Positions 20,411 through 33,110 are shown, counted from the stretch's first letter. The stretch: 40,878 nucleotides of DNA from Zarea fungicola (GCA_900169235.1 FWCC01000166.1:1-40878); one strand, 5' to 3'. Numbers and translations are program-made. The notes: generated by a model from the letters alone, not told the origin.

Positions 20411-21268
20411 AGCAATATGATCCTCGTGGATTTATGGAATTGTATAAAATAGGAAATAGGAAATAGGAATCGAAACTCCCTGCGCAGTGGAAAGTGACGT
20501 GATGGCGGGAACAGGGCAGAGACTGTCGTGTTGCAACGTCCACGAGTGAAGCTGTAGGGAGCTTTGGGGGTTGGATTGGATACGTAGCCTTCCCTCTGGT
20601 TTGGTGGGGAGCCTATCTAGGTTTAGCGCTGGGATCTGACTGACACTTTCTAAAAATGGGGCCACAGCAAATCAAGTTGAAAAAACAACTGACAATTTTA
20701 TTCACCAAGTCATGTTTCGAATACATGGTTGCTAGAAATACCAGGCTGTAAACACGAAAAGGCAAGCCTGTTGGTACATGTGCCGTACATCATGACCGTG
20801 TGACGCCGCACAGGTGGACCGCAACCAAGCACCCAAGAATGAGGCTGTCGAAAATCAATTGAACGGATAGCTCTCCTAGAACTATTTAAATTGAACATTA
20901 TAGATGAAAACGTAATATAATTAATTACCCTATGTTGGCCATGCTCAAGCTGGCAAATATTCTTAAAGTTGTAGGTGGGCCTGAACAGGAAATCCATCCA
21001 ATAGTAAGCCAGCCAAACCCGCCAAATTGCGACGTTTTCCCGAGCTTCAACAGTAGGAGGTGCCAAAGCTTCACCATCACGAAGAGGTGCCTCAAGCCTC
21101 AACTTACGCCTGATTGCCCTACTAATACAAAGTACGTCCTTACAGGATTAACCTCCTGTATCTACACCTCAGTTGCTGCTTCAACAAGTTATTCAATCCA
21201 CGCACAACTTCTCTCTGCCGAGAAAGTCAACGGCCTGATTTTTCTGACGCTTCTTCACAGCAGAAACC
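20411..21268. promoter_or_regulatory. Divergent promoter region between WBP1 and nuo9.5
   Basis: 858 bp that must hold both promoters. TGACGTGA at 20495-20502, 85 bases upstream of the WBP1 ATG, resembles an unfolded-protein-response or CREB-type site. Short frames inside (for example around 20710-21102) show no family resemblance. Confidence 0.5.
20495..20502. promoter_or_regulatory. TGACGTGA, possible UPR/CREB-type element
   Basis: The word contains the ACGTG core used by Hac1/XBP1-type bZIP factors and sits 85 bases upstream of the WBP1 start codon. Oligosaccharyltransferase genes are known unfolded-protein-response targets in fungi. The assignment rests on one 8-bp match. Confidence 0.3.
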
Positions 21269-21637
21269 ATGTCCGCGCCACTGTTCTGGTCCACGCCCTT
21301 CAAGTACTGTCGCTGGGCAGCCCGCGAGAAGCCTGCCCTCTTCTGGTCCGTCATCATTGGCGCCGCTGGCCCCCTCGCCATGCCCATTGGCCCTCCACTG
21401 CGCCGCTGGCTTGGTGATGTCGACCCTGCCCCGGTTCCTGTCACGTATCCCGGTTAGTTTCTCTTCTCTGCAACATATGCCCTCTTTTCTCATTTACTGC
21501 TGCCCCCAAAGATGCTTTTTGAAATCAACCAAGAAGTCTCACTTGAAGTGTAGCTAGCTATTCACTAACATGCTATTTTCCGTGTCTTAGTCCCTACCGG
21601 CCCACGAAAGCAATTGACTGGTTATGACGACGAGTAA
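21269..21637 (+). CDS. nuo9.5: NADH:ubiquinone oxidoreductase 9.5-kDa subunit
   Basis: Predicted 76-residue accessory subunit of mitochondrial complex I in the inner membrane. Exon 1 is 21269-21452, a long intron (138 bp, donor GTTAGT, acceptor TTAG) follows, and exon 2 is 21591-21637. The spliced protein begins MSAPLFWSTPFKYCRWAARE and continues with a single hydrophobic segment (LFWSVIIGAAGPLAM), then RRWLGDVDPAPVPVTYP. Exon 2 supplies VPTGPRKQLTGYDDE. This matches the Neurospora-type 9.5-kDa subunit in length and pattern, including the proline-rich tail with PTGPR and GYDD. There is no cleavable presequence, as is usual for such small subunits. Divergent from WBP1, convergent with BPH1. 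Confidence 0.92.
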
Positions 21638-22171
21638 CGAGGAACTTCCAATATTAAGCATATATATCAAAACCCACGCCAGTGGCATTTAATGCCAGCG
21701 AGAGAATAGTGAACAAAGGGAGAGGGATTTCTCTGGCATTGGTGAGACGGAAAACAAACCCTGTAACAATACAATAATATAAAGAGAGACTAGAGTCTTT
21801 TTTTTTCTTGGCATATTTTGTGCTGTTTTTTTTTTTTTTAAAGATTAAGGTGACCGAAATCATTGGCGTAAGTTTGATATGTCGCCTCTTCATCTCGTTC
21901 ATCACTCGACGCGTCTTCTGTCCCGTTCAACGAGTCGGCTCTCTATAAACTGCCTCATGCGAGACATAGGACTCGAAAAATAACATGTTTTATATGCATG
22001 CGACCGCCTGTCTATCGGGCAGTAAGAACTAATCTATAGAAATCCAGAAAGAGCATCACCAATATCGCTTGTATGAATTCTCGACAGAAAGTAGTTCGCT
22101 GGGTTCGATCCATGCATCCATCACATGCAACACTTCGGCGCGGTCTGTAAATACTTCCGGCAGCGACCACT
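21638..22171. other. Convergent 3' intergenic region with poly-T tracts
   Basis: 534 bp between the stops of nuo9.5 (+) and BPH1 (-). It includes T-runs at about 21798-21806 and 21826-21839 (14 T). A GGTTCGATCC match to a tRNA B box at about 22104 lacks any tRNA fold around it. No gene seen. Confidence 0.6.
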
Positions 22172-25100
22172 CTATCGATCTCTGCCAACAAAGTTCCACT
22201 CAAACTAACGCAATTTCATTAGCATTCTTCTGTATGCAGGACAAGCATCATGCCTGAGCGAACTCAACATACCACTCTACCATCTTCATCTCCAGTATAG
22301 ACGCAGTGCGGCATCGGGCTGATGCAGGTGATGCCCGCACTGACATTTTCTCGCTGATCGCTCTTATAGTCGACATGGTCCAGTGTTCGAAGATGCTCCA
22401 GAGACCATCTGCCCTTGGCATGGACCTTGCGCCAAACATTTACCAACCCACGGCTGTGTCCGGTGAAGATGAGCTGGTTCTCCAGCCACTCGTTGCCCGC
22501 GCCCTCGTAGAAGGCACAAGAATGCACATAGTCATCTGGCTCGGGACAGACATTTTGATCCAGTACGACTGTTCCATTGAGGCTGTATAGAATGACACTC
22601 GGCCCGGAACACAGCATAATCTCACCTGAAACGTCATTGATGCGCGCGCACTCGACAGGCCGCACGAGGGGCAGCTTTCGAATAAATGTGAGCTGGTTTA
22701 GGTCCCATAGCAGGCCCTGCCCATCAGCCGATATGCTAACGAATGTGCTAAATGATTTGCTGACGGCCATGGCTGTAATTGGTGTCTTATGTCCGAATAG
22801 GCTAGACCGTGGAATAAGCTCGACTACTTTGCCTGGGCTCGTCACGACATTGTGTACCGAAACAACACAATCTTCGCCAGCCGTGATGAGGGTTTTCGAG
22901 TCTGAAAAGCTGGCACAGGAGATTTGTCCAATATGAAGATTCTCAAACAGGCCAGCCGGCTAGAATGAAATTAGCTTTGCCACTTGTCTGCTGGCTAGCG
23001 GCATCTTACTTTACGATTGTCGCTAAAAAAAAAGCGGATAGTGTTGTCGGCATATCCCCATTCGAGGAACTTGTCATATGGCGGTAGATTAAGTCTAAAT
23101 GGTGAAGCGCAAAGGAGTCGATCCAGTTTTGAGGCGTAGAGCAGAGACGCAACTCGCTCATGGGATTCTATCAAACCCGAAAATTAGTATGGGAACTCCA
23201 AGATGTAAAAAACGCAGTACTTGCCAATCAAAGGGTGAGGCAGGCACATGAGCATCTGCACCGACGAATCGAGCCGTTTCACAGGACACTTTGCATTCTC
23301 ACGTGGCGGGTGTGGCTTCATGAACACTTGATGCGGTGTTTGTCCAAAGTTGTGAATGACACCAGCCGTAATTGCGCGCTCGTTGGCGTCCGTAATGCGA
23401 TCCAAATCGCTAGCACCAGCATAGGACAGATGATGAAATACGTTGAGATTTTCGACAGCAGCCTCGCCCCGCTGCTTGAATCCAAAAATTAAATCAATCC
23501 AACGATGCAAGTTCTCACTGACGTAGCGGCTTTCCAGAGCTTCGCGATGCTTGGCGATGAAAAGTTTTGGGTCACCTTTCGCCCAGGGAGGTAAGACAAC
23601 GTTGTCCACTTTTACGCCGTTGCTCTGGCGCCGACCAAAATCGTATCCGTTTACGTTTGTCAAGAACTCGGGTAGACAGAAGAATTCTGGTATCAGCTCT
23701 CGAACATCTGTCTTGTTGCGACATGATGCTGACCTCCAGGCGTCGGGGATAGATTGGAACAGTCGGTCTGCGTGATCAAAACTGTCCCCTTGCAATAGTA
23801 GATAGGACTGCACAAAGGGAGGCAGACGTATGAGATATGATGAGACAATCATGGCTGAAGAATAGTGTGTACCATAGTGAAATGGGGCTTGCTCAATCTC
23901 CTTCAGCGCGTTATACGTTTCAACAAAGCCCTGTACTCTCTCCTGGGTTTGAGCACCCATTGGCTTGGACAAGTCGCGAAAAGTTGCCGGGTTGGTCAAG
24001 TCCAGCTCATCACTCGTAAAGTCTGCAAGCACCCAAGGGAACACGGGATACTGTGTAAGATCGTTAAACGTCCTGCCTGCCATGGTATTGACCATCATTA
24101 GGTAGTGAAAGTTGGACATTTCACCTTTCTGCCAACGTTTCATGACGGGATTCCATGGCGAGGAGTTGAACAGCGTCCCCAGTTTTGATCCAATGCCTTG
24201 CTGCGACTCGTCAAATACTTTGAGAGCTTCAAGCCTCCATGCATCCTCAGGGTTCGGCAGCACATGGGTACCACTGGTGTGTGGCGCCTTAGCTAGCATC
24301 TTGGTAAACATCTCATCTCGCACTGTGGTGTTGATTGCTGTAAGAAGGTAACTGCGGCCATCAGTGAAGAATATCTCAACGGCGACATCGCGGAAAAGGA
24401 ATCGGCGCTTCGAGACACTAACAGTATCTTGCCATTTCCAATGTCTCGACTCTTGATCTCGGTTCCCAGCTGTTTGTCGCTTCTCAAGGGTCTTGGCTCC
24501 TGTCACTATCCGAGTGAACGGGTCTCTTTCTTCCACGGGCGCCTGCCACACGTTAACAATGTCTCCAGTAGCTGTTTGAAACACATTATCCATCATATAG
24601 AGAGCATCTTTGCCAATTATAAGAATTCCTTCGCAAGCCTCTAGGCCCGTCACACGGGACACATTATACGCTGCTTGGACCTGATCGCCATGTTCTAAAC
24701 GGCGCATGACTTTTCGGTTCTTATCCTCAAAGTTCTCATCCAAATCGGTGGCGTCATTGGGATCTTCAATCAATTCAAAGTCGTCTTCCGGCGTGAACCC
24801 GCCGTCATCCTGTTCCAGCAGCATATCCCCATCAACCTCAGCTGCGGCCCCAGAGGTGCTTGTTACTGGCGTGGTAGCAACCGTTGGAGTGGCTGTGGCT
24901 GCACTTGGTGAGATTACCGTAGTATTTACACGCAATGCTGACGCTCCGCTACCCTTTTCTTTTGGTCGGTATTTTTCCATATCCGTTGAGAAATCTGGCA
25001 GGAGACGTAGCCGCATACGGTTGCGACCTTCAGTTCTGTCAAGTTTCCATTTGAGAGGGTGCGGGTCGCTGAAGACAGCGCCTGGTCGTCTCAAGTCCAT

Positions 25101-28100
25101 CTCCATTTTTTTGTAGGCTGAGATGAGGAATGCAAGATCATCTTGCTGATCTTGGAGAATGCGTTGGTACTTGAAGTGCTCGGAATTGAATATGCTCTTC
25201 ATCCATGCACTATTCCCGATCTCATGACTAGCCAGAAACTTTTCTCTAGCAACACCATCCACGTACCAGCTCCTTAGCTTATCTTTCCGCTTAGAAAGAC
25301 GTGTTTTGGCTGTCTCCTGCGTACGCAGGTTCTCTATGCTGACGAAATTCTCCCACGCTTTAGCCATGCCACCGAAAAATAGTGAGTCCAAGGATGGTCT
25401 GTTCTGGTCGACCCACGCAACGAAAATATCGTCATCCAGTTCTGTGAGCTTGAAGAAGTCGTGCATGACTTGCTTCTGTCCATGAACTAGGAAGCCGCGG
25501 ATGAGAGCTCCAGATTCATCCGGTTTCGCAACAAGCAAAAGGCGGAGAAAGTTGACAGCAGAGCGCCGGACTAATGTCCTATCATCGACAAGCTTGGTAT
25601 AGAGTTGATACCAGAGGAGTTTCAAGTACTCATCTTCTACTCCGAAGCAGCCCAATATTGGCATTTGCCAGTAAGCCAGCCTACTCATAAATTCCATGGC
25701 ATCTTCCTCTGTCGTCCCATGCCTATCCAAATCGGACAGCTTTAGCAAAATAATGCGGAGCAGGCAGGTGCGAATGAGTGTGACGGATTGGCTGCATAAT
25801 CTGACACTCTTCAGACTGGCGATGTCTGGTCGATGTAGGTATTCCAGCAGCATGCCCGCAAAGTCAATGAGTGCCTCCGCGCCGTCGATGAACCAACCTT
25901 CAAACGCCGCCTCTGCCAAGTGCAGGCAAAGACGTGCAATATTGGTTATTAGCTTCGGCTCGCATATCATGGCTTGGTCGGACATGATGAGTTCTGTTGA
26001 GTTTGTTATGACTCTTCTCAACAGGAAAGACTCGAAGTACGCTTGATGTTCTTGAAACCCAGGTGGAACTTTTGCATAGAAGCCAAACCCAGAAAATTCT
26101 TTTCGCTTGAAGATCTGGTCCATAAGGACGTTTGTGGTAAGCGCAAGCAGGCTTTCAACTATGACACCTGACTGTGACTGGCTGCTCAGCGGTCTGGCTC
26201 TGGAATCCAATTTTTCTTCCTGCTGCAGTGATGTTTGAGCAGTGAGGAGAACAAATGAAGATGCTCGCTTCAGTAGGCTTCCTTTTGGGGGGGTTGATTG
26301 CGGAGTCAAGCCCAAGTCCACGCTACTTGTTCGCACTATTGGTGCTGGGCCAGCCCTCAGTCCGATGGGGCGGATAATCACGTCACTGCCTTCAAAATTC
26401 AGACTTGAGTCTCGCGAGTGCAGTTCAACGTCGGGGGTTACGGCATCGCTGCTGACAATAGCAGGGTAAAGCATAGCGAGGATTAGACGGACCCAGTCAG
26501 ATGTGAGGGCGAAGTCTCTAAAATCGAGGGACTTTTCGTAAAGTTCATGGAACAATATGAGCATCTTGTGCAAAATTGCGGGATCGGTGTGCTGTCCCAG
26601 GGTCAATCGTGCCTGAAAGGGCTGCGTAATGTCTTCTTCATCTCCTTGAGCAGGCTTTGCTGACCGAGAGTCCGCACTCACACTCGGTATTGGCGCATTC
26701 CCGTCCTGCTTTACGATATCATTCAGGCCGTTCTGGAACATTGAAGTAATAATAATGACGGCGTCGGGGTAAATCACCTTTCGACAGCCGAAAACACCTA
26801 GCAGGTACTGTGTATCAATCCAGCTATCCATGTCGAGTTCAGCGACATCATAACCAAACAGAATACTTAATACAACAGGCCAGAGTACGGGGTTATTCCA
26901 GAATCTTTTTAGCCGGTTGGCCATGATCGAGAAGCCTGCTGACTTGCTCGCGAATTTCGAAGTATAAGCCGAGCCATGGGCTACCAGGAGCCTGGCCAAG
27001 ATTATTGCGCCCTGTTGTAGAATGTCCTTGTCGTTCTCCGCTAACAGATACAGAAGCCACTGGAATGAAAGTTAGTAAGCTATGAATTGTCTTACGTCCT
27101 TTTGCGACGCGAACCTTGTTTGTGACCGTTTTGGCAAATTTACGAATGTGGTTATGATTTCCCTTTTCGCAGAGAATGATAGAGTAAACGCTAAGAACTC
27201 GGATACCGAGCTGCTTCTTGGTAAGGTATTTGACACCTGGTAGTGGACTACTTGCGCCACTGCCGTCCCCCGTCTGCCTCCTCATTAGAACTGGTGTTGC
27301 TGGCCTGGACACGGATGAAAGAGTACGAGATATTCGGGACGTTGAAGAATTTGGAACATGGAATGCGTATGTAATGAAGAGCGATAGTGATCTCATAACC
27401 TCGGGACTCAAATTGGACTTGACGAGCACTTCAAACGTTCGCATAAAATGTGGTAAGACATCCTCTGGAATTGCTTCGCCTTTCATAGCATCCAGAAGTC
27501 GCTTGACAATGCCTGTAACTTGTGTTAGCTATTTCTCAGTTCATTGTCTCCATGACATACGCATTCTTATCAGCCTCCTGCTATTGAATTCATGGTGCTT
27601 GCTATTGACAGCGAACGTCACAAATTGCTTGTAATATAATTCCTGGATGCGAGGCGCAGATTTTCGCCACAAATCCAAGTCAATGAGAAGTATTCGGTAC
27701 GCCAGCGGGTTGACAATTAATGAGTCAAGCGGATTCTTGTGGTTGTAGCCGACAAAGCCAAGTACAAGACTTAGTACTCTAAAAGCAAGGCTGTCACGTT
27801 CCTCTGCAGGGAGATGCAACTTGACAGTAAGGAGTTCAGCAGATATTGCGCCGACATAACCCATTTTATATCGCAACAGCATCGCCAGAATACTATATCC
27901 ATTGTCGCGTTCCATGGCATCACTATTTCTCCAGCTCTTACGAATGCAGTGGAACATGATTTCAAGCGCGCGAATGGTTTCGTCCGCCGATGTAGAGCGT
28001 TCAAGGAGCTTAAGCGCCAGTGGGGTAAACCCGGCAAGGCGCCAAAGATTCTCGTCCAAATATGAGGGAAGAGCAATTGTGGGGTTGCCACGGAATGAAG

Positions 28101-30156
28101 CTATGCCTTGGGGTTTAAACAAGGCATCAGCAATGTTTGGAACCGCTGAATTTATCGCCAGCGGAGCACCGTCCTTATTTGAGCTCACGAAGAGGCTGCG
28201 TGCAGCTGAGCGAGGAAGCGACCGTAGAAGTCCAGTGTCGAGGAACTGCACATTCTCTGGAAGAGTTGCAGACGGCATGATACTAAGCAAAACTTTGGAT
28301 TCAGGTAGCAACACGCTCGCCTTTTCTCTAACAGCTTTAAGGATATCGGAGCCTTCGTCCTTTCCAGAGTGCGCTATTTCGTTACGCAGACCAAGATAGG
28401 CAGATGCCTCGTAGGTCTGAAAGCCGCCCAAGGTGTCTTGAAAATTGCCATGATAATGAGGGCCGAGGCCATGGTGTACTGCCAGAAAATCGTCCCCAAG
28501 CACGTCCTCGAAGAGATGCACAGACGCTAGCGACCATCGTGAGGATACGAGCCCTGCACCAAGCTGCCCAGAGAGTTCTCTAGGAGTTCCAATAAAGGCT
28601 TGGACGGGATTTGTCTTATTCTGCCCAGAATTGAATGACGCAAAGCTTTCATTACTGTTGTTGGATAGAGGAGGAGTAATGGGGTAGTTGCACCGCAACT
28701 GTTCGCAAAATTCACCATTGACGTACAGAGCTGCACGACTTGCTGTCATGGTCCGGGGCCGCTTATGCACAATAGCAATATGATACCACTTCTTCTCACA
28801 GAAAACAGTGGATTTGAAGCGAATGCTAGGCTTATCAGAGAAGACGGAAGTCTGTAGGATAAAGTTGTGAGTGTCTCTCTCTAGGTACATGAGCACAAAA
28901 CAGGTTTGTGAGGCGTCAAAGGCGCCAAACAATGTCGTATGTGTAGCCGGATCAAACTTATCGATCCATATCCATGCTGTGAAAGTATACCCAGCGGAGG
29001 ACTGCGGTGGGAATGGGCGGCCGAGACTGGGGAGCTCGAGGGATGAATGGCCATGCAATGAAAGGTCAAAGTTGAAAAAGGCTGGACCGTGATATCTGCC
29101 CATCATTTCTAGGCAGAACTCGGAAGCCTCAGAGTCAGGTACGGAAAGTAAAAACTGAGTATCGGCAGGCTTTTCCACGCCAAAAAACATAAGTCGTCGG
29201 CATATTGCTAGCACCTTTTTACGCTCAGAATCGGGCAAGAACCTGTTTTGCTCGAAAGCAGCACGTAGGAATTGCGACATGACACCAGTGGAGTGAATGG
29301 CGGCACAATTACATGTAAGCACCTCGGCAGTACGAAGAATGGTCTCCAACACCAAAAGTGAGGCTGGTGAGGGGGCATCGTCCTTTTCCCGGGGAAGAGA
29401 CGACCAAAAGCTCACGATTGCACGAAGCATTTCTGGATAGTGTACCCGAGTTGTAGGCTGGACAAGCTCGCGAACCTTCGGGCCTATTGACTCCATCGAT
29501 TTGGCAAGTACAAGGTCCCATTCATCACCTGGCTCTGCCCCTTGAATATTGTCGGCGGATCGTTCGTTATCGTGTCGCATAGTTTCGGCAAAGGACTGGA
29601 AGAGGAGGTCGATTGTGTCGTCACCTAGTGAAAATGCAAAGAGTTTGCCAAATACGTGGCAACTAACCCATGGATTGGGCTCGACTCCGCCCAGTCCTAT
29701 GCTTGCTATGGCTTGCTCTAAAGCTTCCCACCCGCCTCCTTCGACACGAAACTTGAAGAAGCGTTTGTTGCCAGAGTGGTTATGTAGAGCTGCAGAAAAG
29801 ACATCCAGCGTAGCCGCAAGCAGTTGAAAAAGTGTTATCATTTCTTTATTGGATCGTTTTTCCGGGTCATAGAAACCGGAGAATGTCCGCATGATGTGAA
29901 AGACAGACTCAAACCCACCAGCATGTCGAAAGGCATCCTGCTGTGCAATTGTGTTGGAGGACGTTATCTGCGTGGCAACAGACCGCAGCCCCTTTGTAAG
30001 CTTGGGTATTTCAGGGTATCCGTTGTCTCCAGGTGCGCGTATGTCGCTGGCCAGGCTATCAAGGAGGCTGCGCAAGACCTGGATTGTTTTCAAAGTGGCC
30101 GCTGCGGGAGTGGACGCCGAGGTCGAGGAGCGGTGTCTTCGTGTATTTGTCGACAT
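22172..30156 (-). CDS. BPH1: BEACH-WD40 protein, beige/BPH1 family (six exons)
   Basis: Predicted 2568-residue scaffold of the beige/LYST/neurobeachin group, acting in vesicle traffic and vacuole or lysosome biology. Exons: 30156-27561, 27512-27115, 27059-23225, 23167-23010, 22959-22273 and 22204-22172; introns are 48, 55, 57, 50 and 68 bp. A Ser-rich start is followed by a concanavalin-like domain at about 380-570 (GYTFTAWIWIDKF) and long helical repeats. The PH-BEACH domain spans about 1788-1924, and BEACH about 1940-2257 with the hallmarks MVNTMAGRTFND, LTQYPVFPWVLADF and FHYGTHYSS. WD40 repeats run from 2277 to the end (ISADGQGLLWDL, GHSRGLVNVW). The third intron starts with GC, not GT; the frame and the PHPLIESHERV junction require it. 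The last exon is 33 bp and restores EWNFVGRDR. Confidence 0.94.
23168..23224 (-). other. Probable GC-AG intron of BPH1
   Basis: 57-bp intron with donor GCAAGT, a CTAAT branch-like site (ATACTAATTT) and acceptor ATAG. A GT two codons later (GTACTG) would put a stop just after the acceptor, whereas the GC donor gives the family-typical join from the BEACH domain to WD40. Confidence 0.75.
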
Positions 30157-32713
30157 CTTCGACAGTACTCTGGAGTCTATCCTCTCTCTGCATTCCAGTT
30201 CTCAATTGCCCGGGACCCCGTACGGGTCTAGGAAGACTGTCACGATCGCTGCATCGAGTTTTTAGAGGTGTGAGAAAGTACTGCGTCGCGTTTAACTTGG
30301 CGGCGCGGGGCACATTTGAGAGTTATTAGGGTAGGGAGTATTCAAGTCGTCGACTGAACAATGGCGAAATCTCTTGACGTATCGTAAAGTGCTGCAGGTA
30401 CCACATCAGGCAGCAGGGTAGCAGTGTTCGCAGACTCTCTTGAGGAAAACTGGTGACTAGTCTGAATTGGAGTTTGTGAAGTGCAGGACTGTCAAGGCAG
30501 ACGGAGCTAATACCTGCCGAACTCACGGTGGGTGGGCTGACAGACCCTCTGTCGCGGCGTACTCGGCCCATCAGGTACCAATCACACACCTGCTAGTATC
30601 TTTCGGAATGCGTTAAAGGCGTTGAGAGAAGCAACTACAGTTTGGCAAGGAATATATTATGTTGGTTTGGCCCAGAGGATAAAAGGAACTCCATTTTCTC
30701 TCGCAGCTACTACCGTTCATATGGTCTTTACGTAGTATATTCGAAGTCGTTCAATTTTATCATGCCACAGTTTTGCTTATATTCAAGATACGCAAGCTGC
30801 GGCAAGCGAATAATCGGTATAGGGTCAGCAGGATTGAGGTAGATAGATGGTGATGGCGTCCTCAGTGACATGAGATTTTATGTTGCACTGATGCTCCACA
30901 CTGGATGAGGCAATAACTGAATATTAGAGCGACGGCCACCGATAATAATATTCCTTTTATATTATATAGGGTTAAGGTGATGATACTCAATGGGCACTCC
31001 ATTTGTAGCAGCTCTTGCAAATTGATGTTCTTCGCAAGGCTGTGGATGAATTACACAAGCAGGGCTGCCTGTGTAGCCGTAGAAGCCAGCTCTTTTATGT
31101 CACAACTCGAGGCATACTGCGCCACATTACTAGCTAAAGTACCTGCCTATTTATCATACTACACTTATCATGGCTTTATGTGGGAACAATGGAACTGGCG
31201 GCAAGCGATGTCATTACGAAGATCCTGTATCGCAGTGGATACCTGATGATAGGTTTGTGTGTGAGTCTCCGTGAACGGGGGTGGATCTACTCAAAACGTG
31301 CACGAACTGGAGTACCGAAATGCTTAATAATAAACAAATGAACATAGCAAAACGAGCCGTGAGGATGGAAGCTTGGCATTGTTACTCCGTACCTGTTATA
31401 GCACTAATCAACAATGGCGGCGACAACTGCGCCAGTCAAACAGCTAATAATTATTGGAACTAGGGGCGTTGTGTCTGATGACAGGCACGTGGACAGAACG
31501 CCGTTGGGGTGACCATCAGGTGAGATCCTCCTCGGATAAGCTGCGTGCCAACCTTGCCCACTATTCAGTTCAACATAAATGTCATTTAAACGAGAATGAA
31601 AGAGAATCAAAAACAGTATATACTTTTTGAGCGTTCAAATCCACACTATGTGTTTTGAGAGAATGCTAAATCTATTTAACAAGCAATGAAAGGCTCGGCA
31701 GCCTTTTCGAGCCAATATTTTCGCGCCGCCGAAAGGAATAACTACAAGCGGCCAAAGTCAGCCGCCGCTTTTACAGGCTGGAGCCCGGAAGGCATACCCA
31801 GGGCCCTTGCAGCCTCGGGCAAGCTAGTTACCGAAGTGTACTGGTAGGTAAGTTAGTACTCAGGTTGTAGGTACCCATCCCATTCAGCCCGCTAACAAGG
31901 TACGACTAGTGTCCAAGTCCTAGCTGGAGACCATGCCAGGTCTGCATTCGCGCAATCTATATGGGAAAGTGCTGTGCTGAGACGGGAAAGGATAAAGGAG
32001 AACAAAGCATCTCTGGTCATTTGCGCATCCGAAGTCCTGTCTTTCTGAACTATCGGGGGTCAAATTTGGATGGTGGCACTGGCCGGTCCTTCACGTATCG
32101 TGTGATTGTGTGGTGGCGACTTATTACTCGTGCCTGAAACTCTGTCCTGGATGACCCACCGTTCCCGACCAAAAGCTGAGCATCAGGCGTTTGGATTTCA
32201 CTATACAGTCCGGGATTCTTAGCTGTTTTGCTTTGTTATCTATCAACTTAAAATGTTGAAATCTAGAATGATTAATGGATATTGATATTATGTACTGATA
32301 ACTCCCGTCAGATCTGCGGGACGGATGGCTTCATACCAAGTGCTATGGCGCTGCGCATCCTCGTGACTCCTTCTGAGGGCGCCGCCTAATGCGGCTGAGT
32401 AATTCGCATTATAGCGGCAGCCGGGCTAAGTCTAAACCAGACGTCGTGTACGGAACTTTGTCTCATACTGTGTTGGGTCGAAACAAAGGTCGACTTCACG
32501 CTTGCGGACGGGGTCTTGTATCCTGTACAGCCACAGTCGCCTAATATGCGTACTGGAAGAGGTATCAAGTACTCCATGCCGTTTTCGCATCGCCACAGGA
32601 ACGGATGCCAGCCGTGACCAAGTGCGGGGGAGTGCAGCTTCAGGTGCTAGATGCAAAGCCCCAAAGATGACCCAGGCGTCCCAATCACTGTGTGGAGGTT
32701 GCGTCACGCATAG

Positions 32714-32738
32714 CCTTAGTACCAACTAGGTACTAAGG
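32714..32738. repeat. Perfect 10-bp inverted repeat with 5-nt loop
   Basis: CCTTAGTACC and GGTACTAAGG are exact reverse complements separated by AACTA. The element lies about 385 bases upstream of the PRB1 start and shares its GGTACT/AGTACC core with the palindromes elsewhere in the window. Confidence 0.85.
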
Positions 32739-32879
32739 TATGTGCGCAGTACGGTACAGTGTCCTAGGGTACGTGGGTACCAAAGCACTGAGTTCCTCAA
32801 GGGCAGTAATAAGCCGTCACCAGTGTTTGCAACCTGTGACGGCTGGGCGCGCCACCGAGCTCCGCCCTTATCAACTAGA

Positions 32880-33110
32880 AGCACCACGCTCGTCATCGTC
32901 CTCCGCTTCTTCCTCATTCCTCATCATCTACTCACATCATCATCCTTCTTCTTTCCGCATCAACTTCCATACAGCACTGCTCCTTATCCTGCTTCTGCTC
33001 TCCATTGACCAGCATCATTTGTCACCTTGCAACTTGTCTTTGCTTCCCCCCCTTCCTTTGTCACTTGTCGCACGCCAGCCCGCGTAATCCGTTCCCCACG
33101 ACTGTCGTGC
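32880..33110 (+). promoter_or_regulatory. Pyrimidine-rich core promoter/5' leader of PRB1
   Basis: A long C/T-rich block (CATCGTCCTCCGCTTCTTCC and onward, with CATCATCATCC) directly precedes the PRB1 ATG. Such tracts commonly surround the transcription start of strongly expressed filamentous-fungal genes; no TATA box is obvious. Confidence 0.5.

Noticed and set aside
20710..21102. 130-codon minus-strand frame in the WBP1-nuo9.5 gap
   Set aside because: A short hydrophobic stretch (VWLAYYWMDFLFRPTYN) caught my eye, but there is no conserved motif, and it sits in the divergent promoter region.
22095..22115. GGTTCGATCC match to a tRNA B box
   Set aside because: The flanking bases do not form a T-arm stem, and there is no A box or acceptor stem at the right distance on either strand.
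23160..23492. 110-codon plus-strand frame over the BPH1 third intron
   Set aside because: Antisense to the conserved BEACH domain end; a shadow frame.
32432..32725. 97-codon minus-strand frame upstream of PRB1
   Set aside because: Translation looks protein-like in places but matches no family I know, and it overlaps another open frame on the opposite strand.
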